From assembly GCA_016794595.1 (NCBI GenBank), contig JAEUJN010000076.1:1-64000 (forward strand): DNA of 64,000 nucleotides, read 5' to 3'. The notes below the pieces were generated by a model, which was given only the letters and a program-made list of their open reading frames with translations, was not told where the DNA came from and did not search any database. The DNA is from Kineosporiaceae bacterium. Lineage in GTDB: Bacteria; Actinomycetota; Actinomycetes; Actinomycetales; Kineosporiaceae. The position numbers and the translations under genes are program-made. Of the stretch, positions 33,603 to 42,688 are shown piece by piece (the stretch's first letter is position 1; every line of letters begins with the position of its first letter).

Positions 33603-34760
33603 TCAGCCTGGGCCGTCTGAAGACCCGGGTCGGGTTCGCACCCACCGGCCCTCCGCCCCGGTCACCAGACCCCGGGTCACCAGAGCGGCCACGGCTGCAC
33701 GGACGGAGGGTGCGTCGAGGCCTGCGGTGCGACCGATCGAGTCCAGGCTGGCCGGGGTGCGCACCGGAACCGACTCGTAGACCCGCAACTGCCGGGCATC
33801 CAGGCCGTCGTGCGGCTGCGGGGTGAGCACCGGCTCGGCGGCCGGGGCCTCCCCCAAGCAGGTCGCCAGCTCGATCACCTCGCCGGCATCGCACACGCAC
33901 ACCGCGCCCTGGCGCAGCAGCCGGTGACACCCTGCGGACAGTGCCGAGGTCACCGGCCCTGGGCAGGCACCGACCGGGCGTCCGAGCCCGAGGGCGTGAT
34001 TGGCGGTGCTCTGCGCCCCCGACCGCCACGCTGCCTCGACGACCACCGTGGCCCGGGCGAGGGCAGCGATGATCCGGTTGCGCTGCAGGAAGCGATACCG
34101 GGTGGGGGACGACCCCGGTGGCACCTCGCTGATCACGCACCCGCTCTCGGCGACCGCCCGCAGCAGGACGTCGTTGCCACTGGGGTAGAACCGGTCCACG
34201 CCGTTGGCCAGCACCGCGACCGTGACCCCCTGGCCGGCCAGGACCGCCCGGTGGGCGGCCGCGTCGATGCCGTAGGCACCGCCGGACACCACGGCGAACC
34301 CGGCGTCGGTACACCCGAGCGCGATCGAGGAGGTCAACTCGGTTCCGTAGGGGGTCGCCGTCCGCGCACCGACCACTGCCACCGAGCGTGCGGTGGCCGA
34401 GGCCGGGCCCACCGGGCCCCGCGCCCACAACCCCACCGGACGCGTGACGCCGAGGTCGTCCAGCCCCCGGGGCCACTCCGCATCCCCCGGGACGACGAAC
34501 GTGCCCCCGAACCGCGCCACGACCGACAGGTCCCGCACCGGCTCGACCACCTCCAGCCGTACCCGCCACCGCTGCGGCACCAGGGGGTGGGCCTGGTGTT
34601 CGACCAGGCACCGCAGCGCCGGCCCGGCGCCGTGCTCGTCGACGAACTCCCAGGCCTGCACGTCCCCGGGCTCGATCAGGCGGCTCCACGCCGCCCGGCA
34701 GACCCGATCGTCGAGCGGGTCGTACCACCGCGGGAACCGGGCCCCGGTGAGCGCACTCAC
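33603..34760 (-). CDS. dprA: DNA-processing protein DprA
   Basis: A 385-residue protein that binds incoming single-stranded DNA and loads RecA. The Rossmann-like core shows VAVVGARTATPYG, AVVSGGAYGIDAAAHRAVL, ANGVDRFYPSGND, FLQRNRIIAALA and VVEAAWRSGAQSTANHALG. A C-terminal winged-helix-like segment ends it. GTG 34760 overlaps the comM stop by 4 nt. The yraN-comM-dprA group is a standard bacterial cluster. Natural competence is not proven by it, since actinobacteria keep these genes widely. Confidence 0.95.
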   Translation of the reverse strand: MSALTGARFPRWYDPLDDRVCRAAWSRLIEPGDVQAWEFVDEHGAGPALRCLVEHQAHPLVPQRWRVRLEVVEPVRDLSVVARFGGTFVVPGDAEWPRGLDDLGVTRPVGLWARGPVGPASATARSVAVVGARTATPYGTELTSSIALGCTDAGFAVVSGGAYGIDAAAHRAVLAGQGVTVAVLANGVDRFYPSGNDVLLRAVAESGCVISEVPPGSSPTRYRFLQRNRIIAALARATVVVEAAWRSGAQSTANHALGLGRPVGACPGPVTSALSAGCHRLLRQGAVCVCDAGEVIELATCLGEAPAAEPVLTPQPHDGLDARQLRVYESVPVRTPASLDSIGRTAGLDAPSVRAAVAALVTRGLVTGAEGRWVRTRPGSSDGPG

Positions 34761-36292
34761 GCCGCCACCCGATCGCCCCGGCGCATCAGCACGGCCTGCT
34801 CGACATCCCCGGCGCAGGGCCGGTCGCGACCCCCGAGATCGGCCAGGGTCCACGACACCCGGAGCAGCCGGTCATAGCCCCGGACGCTGATGTCGCCCCG
34901 GTCCAGGGCCCGATCGAGCGGCATGGTCACCCGGGCCGGCAGGCGCAGCACCCCGCGCAGTACCCGGCCACTGACCTCACCGTTCAGAGCGCACCCCAGC
35001 GCTGCCAGTCTGGCCCGTTGCGCACGCCTGGCCTCGACCACCCGCGCGCGCACCTGCTCGCTGGTCTCGCCCTCGGACCGGGTCAACAGGTCCGCCCGGG
35101 TCACCCCGTTGACCGCGATCTGCAGGTCGATCCGATCGCGCAAGGGCCCGGAGAGCCTGGTCAGGTAACGCCGACGGGCGGCTGGGGTGCAGGAGCACTC
35201 CATCCCCTTGCCCCACGACCGGCCGCAGGGGCAGGGGTTGGCGGCCATCACCAACTGGAACCTGGCCGGGTAGGTCACCGACCCCTTGACCCTCGACAAG
35301 CTCAGCAGTCCCTGCTCCAGCGGCTGGCGCAGGGCCTCGAGCACGGTGGTCTGGAACTCGGCTGCCTCGTCCAGGAACAGCACCCCGCGGTGCGCCCGGG
35401 ATGCCGCACCCGGGCGGGGCAGGCCGTTTCCGCCGCCCACGAGCGCCGCCGTGGTCGCCGTGTGGTGGGGGTCCTCGAACGGCGGCCGCCGGATCAGGCC
35501 GGCCGAGGGATCGAGGGTGCCGGACAGCGAGTGCACCGCCGTGACCTCCATGGCGGCCGTGTCGTCCAGGTCCGGCAACAGCCCCGGCAACCGGGCCGCC
35601 AGCATGGTCTTACCGGCCCCGGGCGGACCGATCATCAGCAGGTGGTGCCCGCCTGCGGCGGCGACTTCCACCGCGTGCCGGGCGAGGTCCTGACCCACGA
35701 CGTCGGCCAGGTCGGGTTCGGCCCGCCGAGGGACCGGGACCGCGCCCTCGACCTGCGGGGCCTGCGGCTGCGCGGGCGGGTGGCCGGTGTGCAGGGCGAT
35801 CACGTCGGCCAGGCTGGCCACGGCGATCACCTCGGCCCCCGGCACCAGCCGCGCCTCGGCCGCGTTGGCCCGGGCCACCACCACCCGCGGGTGACCCGCC
35901 CGGACGGCCACCGCCACCGCCGGGAGCACCCCGCGCACCGGGCGGATGCTGCCGTCCAGGCCCAGTTCGCCCAGGTGCACCCACCCGGACACCGACTGCG
36001 GGCGGACCTTGTCGCACGCCGCCAACAGCGCCGAGGCCACCGCGAGGTCGAAGGAGGATCCCCGCTTGGGCTGGTCGGCCGGCGAGAGGTTGACCGTGAT
36101 CCGCCGCGACGGCAGGGGACAGCCGGCATTCGACAGGGCCGCCCGCACCCGGTCGCGGGACTCGGTCAGCGACGTATCGGGCAACCCGACCAGGGTGAAC
36201 GCCGGCAGGCCATCGGCCAGATCGGCCTCCACCTGGACCGGATACCCGCCCACCCCGACCAGCGCGATGGATCTGCTGCGTCCCAGGGGCAT
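34757..36292 (-). CDS. comM: ComM/YifB-type Mg-chelatase-like AAA ATPase
   Basis: A 511-residue AAA+ ATPase. A Lon-protease-like N-terminal domain (about 10-130) includes VNLSPADQPKRGSSFDLAVA. The ATPase follows with Walker A GPPGAGKTMLAARLPGLL, Walker B VLFLDEAAEF and a C-terminal Mg-chelatase subdomain. A CPCG...CSC-type Cys group lies between, as in the family. ComM is a hexameric helicase that aids branch migration in transformation. It begins 1 nt after yraN ends and overlaps dprA. Confidence 0.94.
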   Translation of the reverse strand: MPLGRSRSIALVGVGGYPVQVEADLADGLPAFTLVGLPDTSLTESRDRVRAALSNAGCPLPSRRITVNLSPADQPKRGSSFDLAVASALLAACDKVRPQSVSGWVHLGELGLDGSIRPVRGVLPAVAVAVRAGHPRVVVARANAAEARLVPGAEVIAVASLADVIALHTGHPPAQPQAPQVEGAVPVPRRAEPDLADVVGQDLARHAVEVAAAGGHHLLMIGPPGAGKTMLAARLPGLLPDLDDTAAMEVTAVHSLSGTLDPSAGLIRRPPFEDPHHTATTAALVGGGNGLPRPGAASRAHRGVLFLDEAAEFQTTVLEALRQPLEQGLLSLSRVKGSVTYPARFQLVMAANPCPCGRSWGKGMECSCTPAARRRYLTRLSGPLRDRIDLQIAVNGVTRADLLTRSEGETSEQVRARVVEARRAQRARLAALGCALNGEVSGRVLRGVLRLPARVTMPLDRALDRGDISVRGYDRLLRVSWTLADLGGRDRPCAGDVEQAVLMRRGDRVAA

Positions 36293-36293
36293 C

Positions 36294-36701
36294 TCAGAGC
36301 ACCCCCTGCAGATGCTCGATCACCGGGGCTCCACGCCGCGGGACGGTCACCGCCACCACGTCGAAGCGCACCAGGGGGAACCACCGGTCCTGCCCGGCCA
36401 GCCAGGCGGCAGCCACCCGGTGCAGCCGGGCGAGTTTGACCGGGGTGACGGCGTCCAGGGCGGTGCCGGCCCGCAGCGATCTGCGGGTCTTCACCTCGCA
36501 GATCACCAGGGCATGGCAGGGCTCCCCCTCGGCGGCCTGCTCGGCGATGATGTCCGCCTCGCCCCAGCGGCAGCGCCATCGGCGCTCGAGGATCTGCAGC
36601 CCGGTCTCGCTGAGGTACCGAGCGGCGCGCCGTTCCCCGAACTCCCCCAGCGCCAGTCGGTCCAGCGCTCGTTGATCCACAACCGTCGGACCAGTCCCCA
36701 C
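36294..36701 (-). CDS. yraN: YraN family endonuclease-like protein
   Basis: About 135 residues with the UPF0102/YraN fold. LALGEFGERRAARYL is followed by the PD-(D/E)xK-like pattern GEADIIAE ... ICEVKTR and a C-terminal RFDVVAV strand. The nuclease-type active residues are present, but family activity is poorly defined. GTG 36701 is preferred because GGAG stands ~9 nt before it; GTG 36710 is too close to that site. It heads yraN-comM-dprA. Confidence 0.9.
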   Translation of the reverse strand: MGTGPTVVDQRALDRLALGEFGERRAARYLSETGLQILERRWRCRWGEADIIAEQAAEGEPCHALVICEVKTRRSLRAGTALDAVTPVKLARLHRVAAAWLAGQDRWFPLVRFDVVAVTVPRRGAPVIEHLQGVL

Positions 36702-36846
36702 GGTGACCACCTCCGCGGGCCACCCAAGCCTGCCCGCGCCGGGAGGCGCGCCGTCCGATCAGCCGGCTGTGGACGGTGGGACGACCGCCCGGGGCTGGGG
36801 ACGCAACGACGGAGGCATCGCGTGGCCCGCGGGATCCGCCGGGGAC

Positions 36847-37170
36847 TCAGCGCGGGAAGTCGGCCGACTTCGTGGGGTCGAACTCGCTCTTGGCCAGTTC
36901 CTCGACGTTGACGTCCTTGAAGGTCACCACGCGCACGGTCTTGACGAACCGTGCCGGACGATAGACGTCCCACACCCAGGCATCGCTCATCGTGACCTCG
37001 AAGAACACCTCACCGGCGGCGGAGCGGACCTGCAGGTCAACCGAGTTGGCCAGGTAGAACCGCCGCTCGGTCTCGACGACGTAGGTGAACAGGCCGACCA
37101 CGTCGCGGTACTCGCGATAGAGCTGCAGCTCCATCTCGGTCTCGTAGTTCTCGAGGTCCTCGGCGCTCAT
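36847..37170 (-). CDS. DUF2469 family protein
   Basis: A 107-residue conserved actinobacterial protein. MSAEDLENYETEMELQLYRE at the start and DVYRPARFVKTVRVVTFKDV near the end are characteristic. It is acidic and soluble, with no known activity. It is nearly always found between rnhB and yraN, as here. ATG 37170 fits the family's start. Confidence 0.93.
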   Translation of the reverse strand: MSAEDLENYETEMELQLYREYRDVVGLFTYVVETERRFYLANSVDLQVRSAAGEVFFEVTMSDAWVWDVYRPARFVKTVRVVTFKDVNVEELAKSEFDPTKSADFPR

Positions 37171-37286
37171 GGTGGTTCTCGCTCCGTGTCGTCGATCGGT
37201 GATCACCGGTCACCCGGCGTCGGTCCATCTTGCCTCCTCGCGAGCCCACCCTCCCAGTGCGCCCGCCCTCGCCCGCCGACCCACGA

Positions 37287-38126
37287 TCAGCCCGTGGGGG
37301 CGCAGGCCTTGATGTTCCACGACCGCCGGTGCCATTGGCACGGGCCGTGCTCGCGCAGCGCGGCGACATGGTCCGGCGCGGCGTACCCCTTGTTCTCGTG
37401 CCAGCCGAAGTGCGGGTGGGTCGCGGCCAGCTCCACCATGAGGGCGTCCCGCTCGACCTTGGCGAGCACGCTGGCCGCGGCGACCGCCGCGCAGCGCAGA
37501 TCCGCCTTGACCATGGTGGTGACCCGTGGCTCGCCGGCCAGGAGGATCTCGGGGGCCGGCTCACGGGGCGGGGCACCCGGCGCGAGCACCACCGGGGGGA
37601 CGTCGAACAGCACGTCCTCGCCATCCTCGACGGATGGCGCCTCGGGCAGCTCGATCACCCGGGCGGCCAGCCAGTTGTGCGACCCGTCGAGCAGCACCAC
37701 GTCCGGCATCGTCGGGAGCGCCGCCAGAGCCCGGCGACCGGCCAGGCGCAGCGCCGGGATGATCCCGTACGCGTCGATCTCCCAGGCCTGTGCATGCCCC
37801 ACCGCGGACGCCGCCGCCCACCGACGCAGCCTTGGCACCAGCGCCTCGCGCACCGCGGGGGAGAGCAACTTGGAGTCCTTCACCCCGGCCGGCGCCGTCC
37901 GGGTGGCCTCGGTGACCAGGACGACCCCGACACTGACCGGGCCGGCGAGCGCACCGCGCCCCACCTCGTCCATCCCGGCGACCACGGCGTGTCCCTCGCG
38001 CAACAGGGACCGCTCGTGGCGCAGGGTCGGCACGCCGGCGCGGCCGGTGCGGCGGGCGCGCCCCACCGCGGTCCGGGCGCCCCGGGACCCGGCGGTCCCC
38101 CGCCCCGCGCTCACTCCGGCCACCAC
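37287..38126 (-). CDS. rnhB: Ribonuclease HII
   Basis: A 279-residue enzyme that cuts the RNA strand of RNA/DNA hybrids and single ribonucleotides. The catalytic pattern is intact: [14 protein letters not shown] (Asp, Glu), VLLDGSHNW (Asp) and [22 protein letters not shown]-type helix, shown in parts. The protein has a ~30-residue basic N-terminal extension and a Pro-rich insertion of about 30 residues before VKAD. GTG start 2 nt after the lepB stop. Confidence 0.94.
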   Translation of the reverse strand: MVAGVSAGRGTAGSRGARTAVGRARRTGRAGVPTLRHERSLLREGHAVVAGMDEVGRGALAGPVSVGVVLVTEATRTAPAGVKDSKLLSPAVREALVPRLRRWAAASAVGHAQAWEIDAYGIIPALRLAGRRALAALPTMPDVVLLDGSHNWLAARVIELPEAPSVEDGEDVLFDVPPVVLAPGAPPREPAPEILLAGEPRVTTMVKADLRCAAVAAASVLAKVERDALMVELAATHPHFGWHENKGYAAPDHVAALREHGPCQWHRRSWNIKACAPTG

Positions 38127-38128
38127 GG

Positions 38129-39187
38129 TCAGCGGGCGTCCGTCACCCGGGAGAACGCCTCACCCGGCCCGCCCACGCCGCCGGCATGACCCAACGGCCA
38201 GACGACCACGAACGCCTTGCCGACCACGTTCTCGACCGGCACGAACTGGGTCTGGTTGAACCGGGAGTCCTTGGAGACGCTGCGGTGGTCCCCCATGACC
38301 CACAGGCTTCCCGCCGGGACGGTGACCGAGAAGTCCAGGGTGCTCGGCACATCGCCGGCGTAGAGGTAGTCCTCGGTCACCGGCGTCCCGTTGACCGTGA
38401 TCCGGCCCTCGGCATCACAGCAGGTCACCGTGTCACCCGGCAGTCCGATCACGCGCTTGATCAGGTGCTCGCCGGAATCCTGCGGGAGCAGGCCGACGAA
38501 GGTCAGCGTGGTCCGCAGCACGCGGCGCAGGCCGCCGTCCTGGGGGTCCTCCACCGGCGGCAACCAGGCGCCGGGGTCCTTGAACACCACGACGTCACCG
38601 CGGTGCAGGTCGAAGGGTCCCGGGGTGAGCTTGCTGACCACCACCCGGTCCCCGACCAGCAGCGTCTCCTCCATGGACGGCGAGGGGATGAAGAACGCCT
38701 GGACCAGCAGGGTCTTGATCACCAGGGACAGGGTCAGGGCCATGGCCAGGACGACGACCAGTTCGGTCAGCGCGGCGGTGAGGGTCCGCACCGGCGATCG
38801 TCGCCCGGAGGCGGCCTTCGGACCCCCGCGGCGCCGGCCCCGGAGTCTCTGGACGGCCGGATCCGAAGCTGCACCGTGAGCCGGCTGGGTACCCCACTCG
38901 TCGGCTCCACGCCCCTGAGCGCGTCCCGGAACGTGACCCTGAACGTGACCCTGGGCTCGTCCCTGCCCGCGTCCGCCGTCGCGACCGGCGGATCGACGCT
39001 CACCCGAATCGTGACGCGGGCCGATCGGCCCGGCGTTCCGGCTCTCGGGTGCGAGCTCCTGCCGGTCGGGGACACCGGGGACACCGGCGACCGGAGGCAC
39101 CTGCCCGTCCTCCGGCAGTCGCCGCCGGCCGCGTGTCGCGGGCGGTTCGTACTGATCCGGGGGTCCGTACCCGGCCGGTTCGCTCAC
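38129..39187 (-). CDS. lepB: Type I signal peptidase (long form)
   Basis: A 352-residue membrane serine peptidase that removes signal peptides. A ~130-residue polar N-terminal region rich in Gly/Arg/His repeats precedes one membrane helix (about 140-165). Catalytic Ser171 ([11 protein letters not shown]) and Lys244 ([12 protein letters not shown]) follow. The last conserved box reads [11 protein letters not shown], with His where Asn is usual. GTG 39187 overlaps the stop of the other lepB. Tandem signal peptidases are common in actinobacteria. Confidence 0.93.
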   Translation of the reverse strand: MSEPAGYGPPDQYEPPATRGRRRLPEDGQVPPVAGVPGVPDRQELAPESRNAGPIGPRHDSGERRSAGRDGGRGQGRAQGHVQGHVPGRAQGRGADEWGTQPAHGAASDPAVQRLRGRRRGGPKAASGRRSPVRTLTAALTELVVVLAMALTLSLVIKTLLVQAFFIPSPSMEETLLVGDRVVVSKLTPGPFDLHRGDVVVFKDPGAWLPPVEDPQDGGLRRVLRTTLTFVGLLPQDSGEHLIKRVIGLPGDTVTCCDAEGRITVNGTPVTEDYLYAGDVPSTLDFSVTVPAGSLWVMGDHRSVSKDSRFNQTQFVPVENVVGKAFVVVWPLGHAGGVGGPGEAFSRVTDAR

Positions 39188-39855
39188 CGCGTGCCCTCCT
39201 GCCCTGCCCCGCGGGAGACCCTGGTCAGGTCACCGGCGGGCCACCAGATGGCGATCACCCGGCCCACGACGTTATCGACCGGAACCGTCCCCCCACCGGG
39301 ATCTCCCAGGTGTGCCCGCGAGTCGGCCGAGTCGGAGCGGTTGTCACCCATCACCCACAGGCGGCCCTCGGGCACCCGGATGTCGAACTTCGACTCACTC
39401 GCCGGGCCCCTGGCGGCCAGGTAGGGCTCCTCCAGCGGCACCCCGTCGACGGTGATCCGGCCATCAGCGTCGCAACAGGTCACGCGCTCCCCCGGAAGTC
39501 CGATCACCCGCTTGGCGAAGTCGCTCCGGCCCACGGGGAGGCCGATGACGGCCGCCAGGGACCGGCCCAGCCCGGCCAGCGCGGTCCGCGCCGGCGGGGG
39601 TTCGGCAACGAAGACCCCGGTCCCGTCGAAGACGATCACATCTCCCCGGCGCAAGTCCTCGACCCCGCGCCCCAGGCGCCAGACCAGCACCCGCTGCTCC
39701 GGCTTCAGCGCAGGTGACATGGAGCTGGTGGGGATGACGAACGACTGCACGAGCAGGGCGCGGACCCCGATCACCCCGACGGCCGCGATCAGCAGCAGGA
39801 CCAGCACCCGGCCCGCCGAGGGGCGGGCAGTCGGCGCCGAGATCAGCCGGGGCAC
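39184..39855 (-). CDS. lepB: Type I signal peptidase (short form)
   Basis: A 223-residue signal peptidase with one N-terminal membrane helix (about 16-36). Catalytic Ser45 is in IPTSSMSPAL and Lys115 in [11 protein letters not shown]. Box E is canonical, GDNRSDSADSR. It shares the CCDADGRITV segment with the longer paralogue that follows in the same operon, so the pair arose by duplication. GTG 39855 starts it, 25 bp after rplS. Confidence 0.93.
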   Translation of the reverse strand: MPRLISAPTARPSAGRVLVLLLIAAVGVIGVRALLVQSFVIPTSSMSPALKPEQRVLVWRLGRGVEDLRRGDVIVFDGTGVFVAEPPPARTALAGLGRSLAAVIGLPVGRSDFAKRVIGLPGERVTCCDADGRITVDGVPLEEPYLAARGPASESKFDIRVPEGRLWVMGDNRSDSADSRAHLGDPGGGTVPVDNVVGRVIAIWWPAGDLTRVSRGAGQEGTR

Positions 39856-39880
39856 GTCGGGCCGGAAGGCCTGGAGGGCG

Positions 39881-40240
39881 TCAGCGCGCCGTGACGCTCT
39901 CGCGCTTCTCCCTGATCTTGGCGGCCTTGCCGCGCAGGGAGCGCAGGTAGTAGAGCTTCGCCCGGCGGACGTCGCCGCGGGTGAGCACCTCGATCTTGTC
40001 GATCACCGGCGAGTGCACCGGGAAGGTGCGCTCGACGCCCACCCCGAAGCTGACCTTGCGAACGGTGAACGTCTCCCGGACGCCGCCGCCGCTGCGCCGG
40101 ATCACGACGCCCTGGAAGATCTGAACGCGGGAGCGGTTGCCCTCGACGACCTTGACGTGGACCTTCAAGGTGTCACCGGCGCGGAAGTCCGGGATGTCCT
40201 GCCGCAGTGAGGCGGCGTCGATGGCGTCCAGGGTGTGCAC
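39881..40240 (-). CDS. rplS: 50S ribosomal protein L19
   Basis: A 119-residue ribosomal protein. [30 protein letters not shown] and the C-terminal [20 protein letters not shown] are diagnostic, and the length is normal. It is separated from trmD by 166 bp, so it may have its own promoter while still belonging to the rpsP-trmD-rplS block. Confidence 0.98.
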   Translation of the reverse strand: MHTLDAIDAASLRQDIPDFRAGDTLKVHVKVVEGNRSRVQIFQGVVIRRSGGGVRETFTVRKVSFGVGVERTFPVHSPVIDKIEVLTRGDVRRAKLYYLRSLRGKAAKIREKRESVTAR

Positions 40241-40406
40241 GATGGGTCACTCTCCCGCAGGTGCCACAGGTCATCCGCGTTGGTCGACGGGGTTTCGACG
40301 CGTGTCGCTCCCTTGAGTGGCAAGCCCCCCTGTGGCAGGGCGCGCTGAACGAGCGGCAACGGCTGGTCAGTCTGCCACACCAGGCTGTGAGCACCGAAAT
40401 CGGTGG

Positions 40407-41198
40407 TCAGCTCCCCCGGTCCTGCTCGTGGCCCTCCTCGCGCAGGATCTGCAGCTCGCGCTCGGTGGGCCGGTGCTCGGCCAGCCAGGCGGCGATCAGG
40501 TCGGGACGGCGGCGGGCGGTCCGCCGCAGCCGCTGCTCGTGCCGCCAGGCGGCGATCCGGGCGTGATGACCGGAGGCCAGCACCTCGGGCACCTCCCGGC
40601 CGCGCCAGGTGGCCGGGCGGGTGTAGACCGGGTACTCCAGCAGGTGACCCTCGTGGCTCTCCTCGAGCAGCGACTCGGCGTTGCCGACCACTCCGGGCAG
40701 CAGCCGGACGACGGCCTCGATGATCGCCAGCGCGGCCACCTCGCCACCGTTGAGCACGTAGTCGCCCAGGCTCACCGGACGCACGCTCATCCGGGTGGCG
40801 GCCTCGTCCAGCACCCGTTCGTCGATCCCCTCGTAGCGTCCGCAGGCGAAGGCGATCCGCTCCAGGCCCGCCAGCTCGTGAGCCATCGGCTGGTCGAACC
40901 GTTCCCCCGACGGGCTGGGCACCAGCAGGGTCGGGGTGGGCGCATCAGCACCGGAGGGGTCGTCCCCGCCCGGCGCGCAGAGCCGGTCGAGTACCTCCCC
41001 CCACGGCTCGGGACGCATGACCATGCCCGCGCCACCACCCGCGGGTGCGTCGTCCACCGTGCGGTGCCGGTCGTGGGTGAAGTCGCGCAGGTCGTGGACG
41101 GCGATCTCGACCAGCCCCGCTCGCCGTGCCCGGCCGATCAGGGACAGCTCGAGCGGGGCGAGGTACTTCGGGAAGATCGTGACGATGTCGATCCGCAC
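40407..41198 (-). CDS. trmD: tRNA (guanine37-N1)-methyltransferase
   Basis: A 263-residue SPOUT-class enzyme that methylates G37 of tRNAs and prevents frameshifting. [13 protein letters not shown] at the start, [27 protein letters not shown] and the knot segment [20 protein letters not shown] are present. A GTG start lies 12 nt after rimM. A loop carrying [13 protein letters not shown] (about 75-90) is longer than in E. coli. Confidence 0.97.
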   Translation of the reverse strand: MRIDIVTIFPKYLAPLELSLIGRARRAGLVEIAVHDLRDFTHDRHRTVDDAPAGGGAGMVMRPEPWGEVLDRLCAPGGDDPSGADAPTPTLLVPSPSGERFDQPMAHELAGLERIAFACGRYEGIDERVLDEAATRMSVRPVSLGDYVLNGGEVAALAIIEAVVRLLPGVVGNAESLLEESHEGHLLEYPVYTRPATWRGREVPEVLASGHHARIAAWRHEQRLRRTARRRPDLIAAWLAEHRPTERELQILREEGHEQDRGS

Positions 41199-41210
41199 GG
41201 GCCGGCTGCC

Positions 41211-41750
41211 TCAGTCCGCGTCGAGGTCGGACAGCAACCCGGGCGGGGCGTCGATCACGACCCGCCGTCCGCTCAGGTCGACCTCCGGGACGATCGCTCG
41301 CACCAGGGGCACCAGGCGCCGCTCGCCGTCCGGCAGTTCGACCTCGAGCAGGTCCTGGGCGGGCAGGTGCTCGACCGCCACCACGGTCCCGATCGGCTCT
41401 CCGGCGGGATCGACGGCGGCCAGCCCGACCAGGTCGTGGTCGTACCAGGCGTCCGGCTCCTGCGCGGCGGCGTCGTGGTCTGCGGGGTCGACCTCGATCT
41501 CCAGCCGGGTACCGCGCAGCGCCTCGGCGGCCGTGCGGTCGCCGATCTCGGTGAACGACAGCAGCAGGACGCCGTTGTGATCACGCACGCCGTTCACCTG
41601 CAGCCGCGACGGGACGCCGGGCCCTCCCCCGGCGGTGAACAGCACGGAGCCCGGGGCGAACCGTGCCCCGGGATCGTCGGTGTGCACCGCAATGGTGACC
41701 TCACCGCGGATCCCGTGGGCACGCCCGACCCGGGCGACGACCAGCCTCAC
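41211..41750 (-). CDS. rimM: 16S rRNA processing protein RimM
   Basis: A 179-residue 30S assembly factor that binds S19 and helps mature the 16S 3' domain. VGRAHGIRGEVTIAV at the N-terminus and the PRC-barrel with DHDLVGLAAVDPAGEPIG and LLEVELPDGE match the family. GTG start, 27 bp after khpA. Confidence 0.95.
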   Translation of the reverse strand: MRLVVARVGRAHGIRGEVTIAVHTDDPGARFAPGSVLFTAGGGPGVPSRLQVNGVRDHNGVLLLSFTEIGDRTAAEALRGTRLEIEVDPADHDAAAQEPDAWYDHDLVGLAAVDPAGEPIGTVVAVEHLPAQDLLEVELPDGERRLVPLVRAIVPEVDLSGRRVVIDAPPGLLSDLDAD

Positions 41751-41777
41751 GGGCCGGGGGGTGCGCCGGCCGGCCGG

Positions 41778-42020
41778 TCAGCGGCCCCGGTCGACGTCGA
41801 CGACGTCGACCCGGACCGGCTCACCGTCGGCCAGTGCCTTGACGACCGTGCGCAGGGCGGTCGCGGTCCGCCCCGAGCGGCCGATCACCCGGCCCAGGTC
41901 CTCGGGGTGCACCCGGACCTCGAGCAGGCTGCCCCGGCGCTGGGGCCGGGTGCGCACCTGGACGTCGTCCGGGTGGGCGACGATGCCCCGCACGAGGTGC
42001 TCGAGCACATCGACGAGCAC
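41778..42020 (-). CDS. khpA: KH-domain RNA-binding protein KhpA
   Basis: An 80-residue single KH-domain protein. The nucleic-acid-binding GxxG loop is seen in VIGRSGRTATALRTVVKAL. It lies between rpsP and rimM as in most actinobacteria and firmicutes, 3 bp after rpsP. KhpA works with KhpB/Jag in RNA binding linked to cell-size control in some species. Confidence 0.93.
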   Translation of the reverse strand: MLVDVLEHLVRGIVAHPDDVQVRTRPQRRGSLLEVRVHPEDLGRVIGRSGRTATALRTVVKALADGEPVRVDVVDVDRGR

Positions 42021-42023
42021 GGC

Positions 42024-42518
42024 TCAGCCCTCGGCAGGAGCGGCCTGCGCCGCGGCCTCGGTCTGCTCGGAGGTGACGCTGGCGCCCGGAGCACCCTCGT
42101 CGGCGGCCGCGGGAGCCTCCTCGACCTTGGCCTTCTTCTTGGCCTTGGGGGTCGTGGCGGCGGCCTTGGGCTCGTCCATCGCCTCCTTGGCGGCGGCCTC
42201 GAAGACGGCCTTCTTGTCCACCTTGGCCTCGACGACCCTCAGCGTGCCCTCGGCGCCGGGCAGGCCCTTGAACTTCTGCCAGTCGCCGGTGACCTTGAGG
42301 ATGGCCAGCACCTGCTCGGTCGGCTGGGCGCCGACACCGAGCCAGTACTGGGCGCGCGCCGAGTCGAGGTCGATCGTCGACGGCTCGGTGGTGGGGTGGT
42401 ACTTGCCGATCTCCTCGATCGCCCGACCGTCACGCTTGGTGCGCGAGTCGGCGACGACGATGCGGTAGTAGGGGGCGCGGATCTTGCCCATGCGCTTGAG
42501 GCGGATCTTGACGGCCAC
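42024..42518 (-). CDS. rpsP: 30S ribosomal protein S16
   Basis: A 164-residue ribosomal protein. The first ~85 residues are the S16 core ([40 protein letters not shown]). The remaining ~80 form a Lys/Ala-rich tail ([19 protein letters not shown]) as in many actinobacteria. Starts at GTG 42518 with GGAG upstream. First gene of rpsP-khpA-rimM-trmD. Confidence 0.97.
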   Translation of the reverse strand: MAVKIRLKRMGKIRAPYYRIVVADSRTKRDGRAIEEIGKYHPTTEPSTIDLDSARAQYWLGVGAQPTEQVLAILKVTGDWQKFKGLPGAEGTLRVVEAKVDKKAVFEAAAKEAMDEPKAAATTPKAKKKAKVEEAPAAADEGAPGASVTSEQTEAAAQAAPAEG

Positions 42519-42688
42519 GAGTCGGGATGCTCCAGCTTCTGCTTCGGGTGAGCGACACCGGACGCCGGGTGGGGACCGGGCGCCGGACTGCTCGAGACGG
42601 ACACGCCGGGAACGGAGAGAGGGGCCGTGCCCGCCGGGTACGGCCGACCATTCTGCCAGACCCCGGGGCGTCCACCGACCACGGTCGG

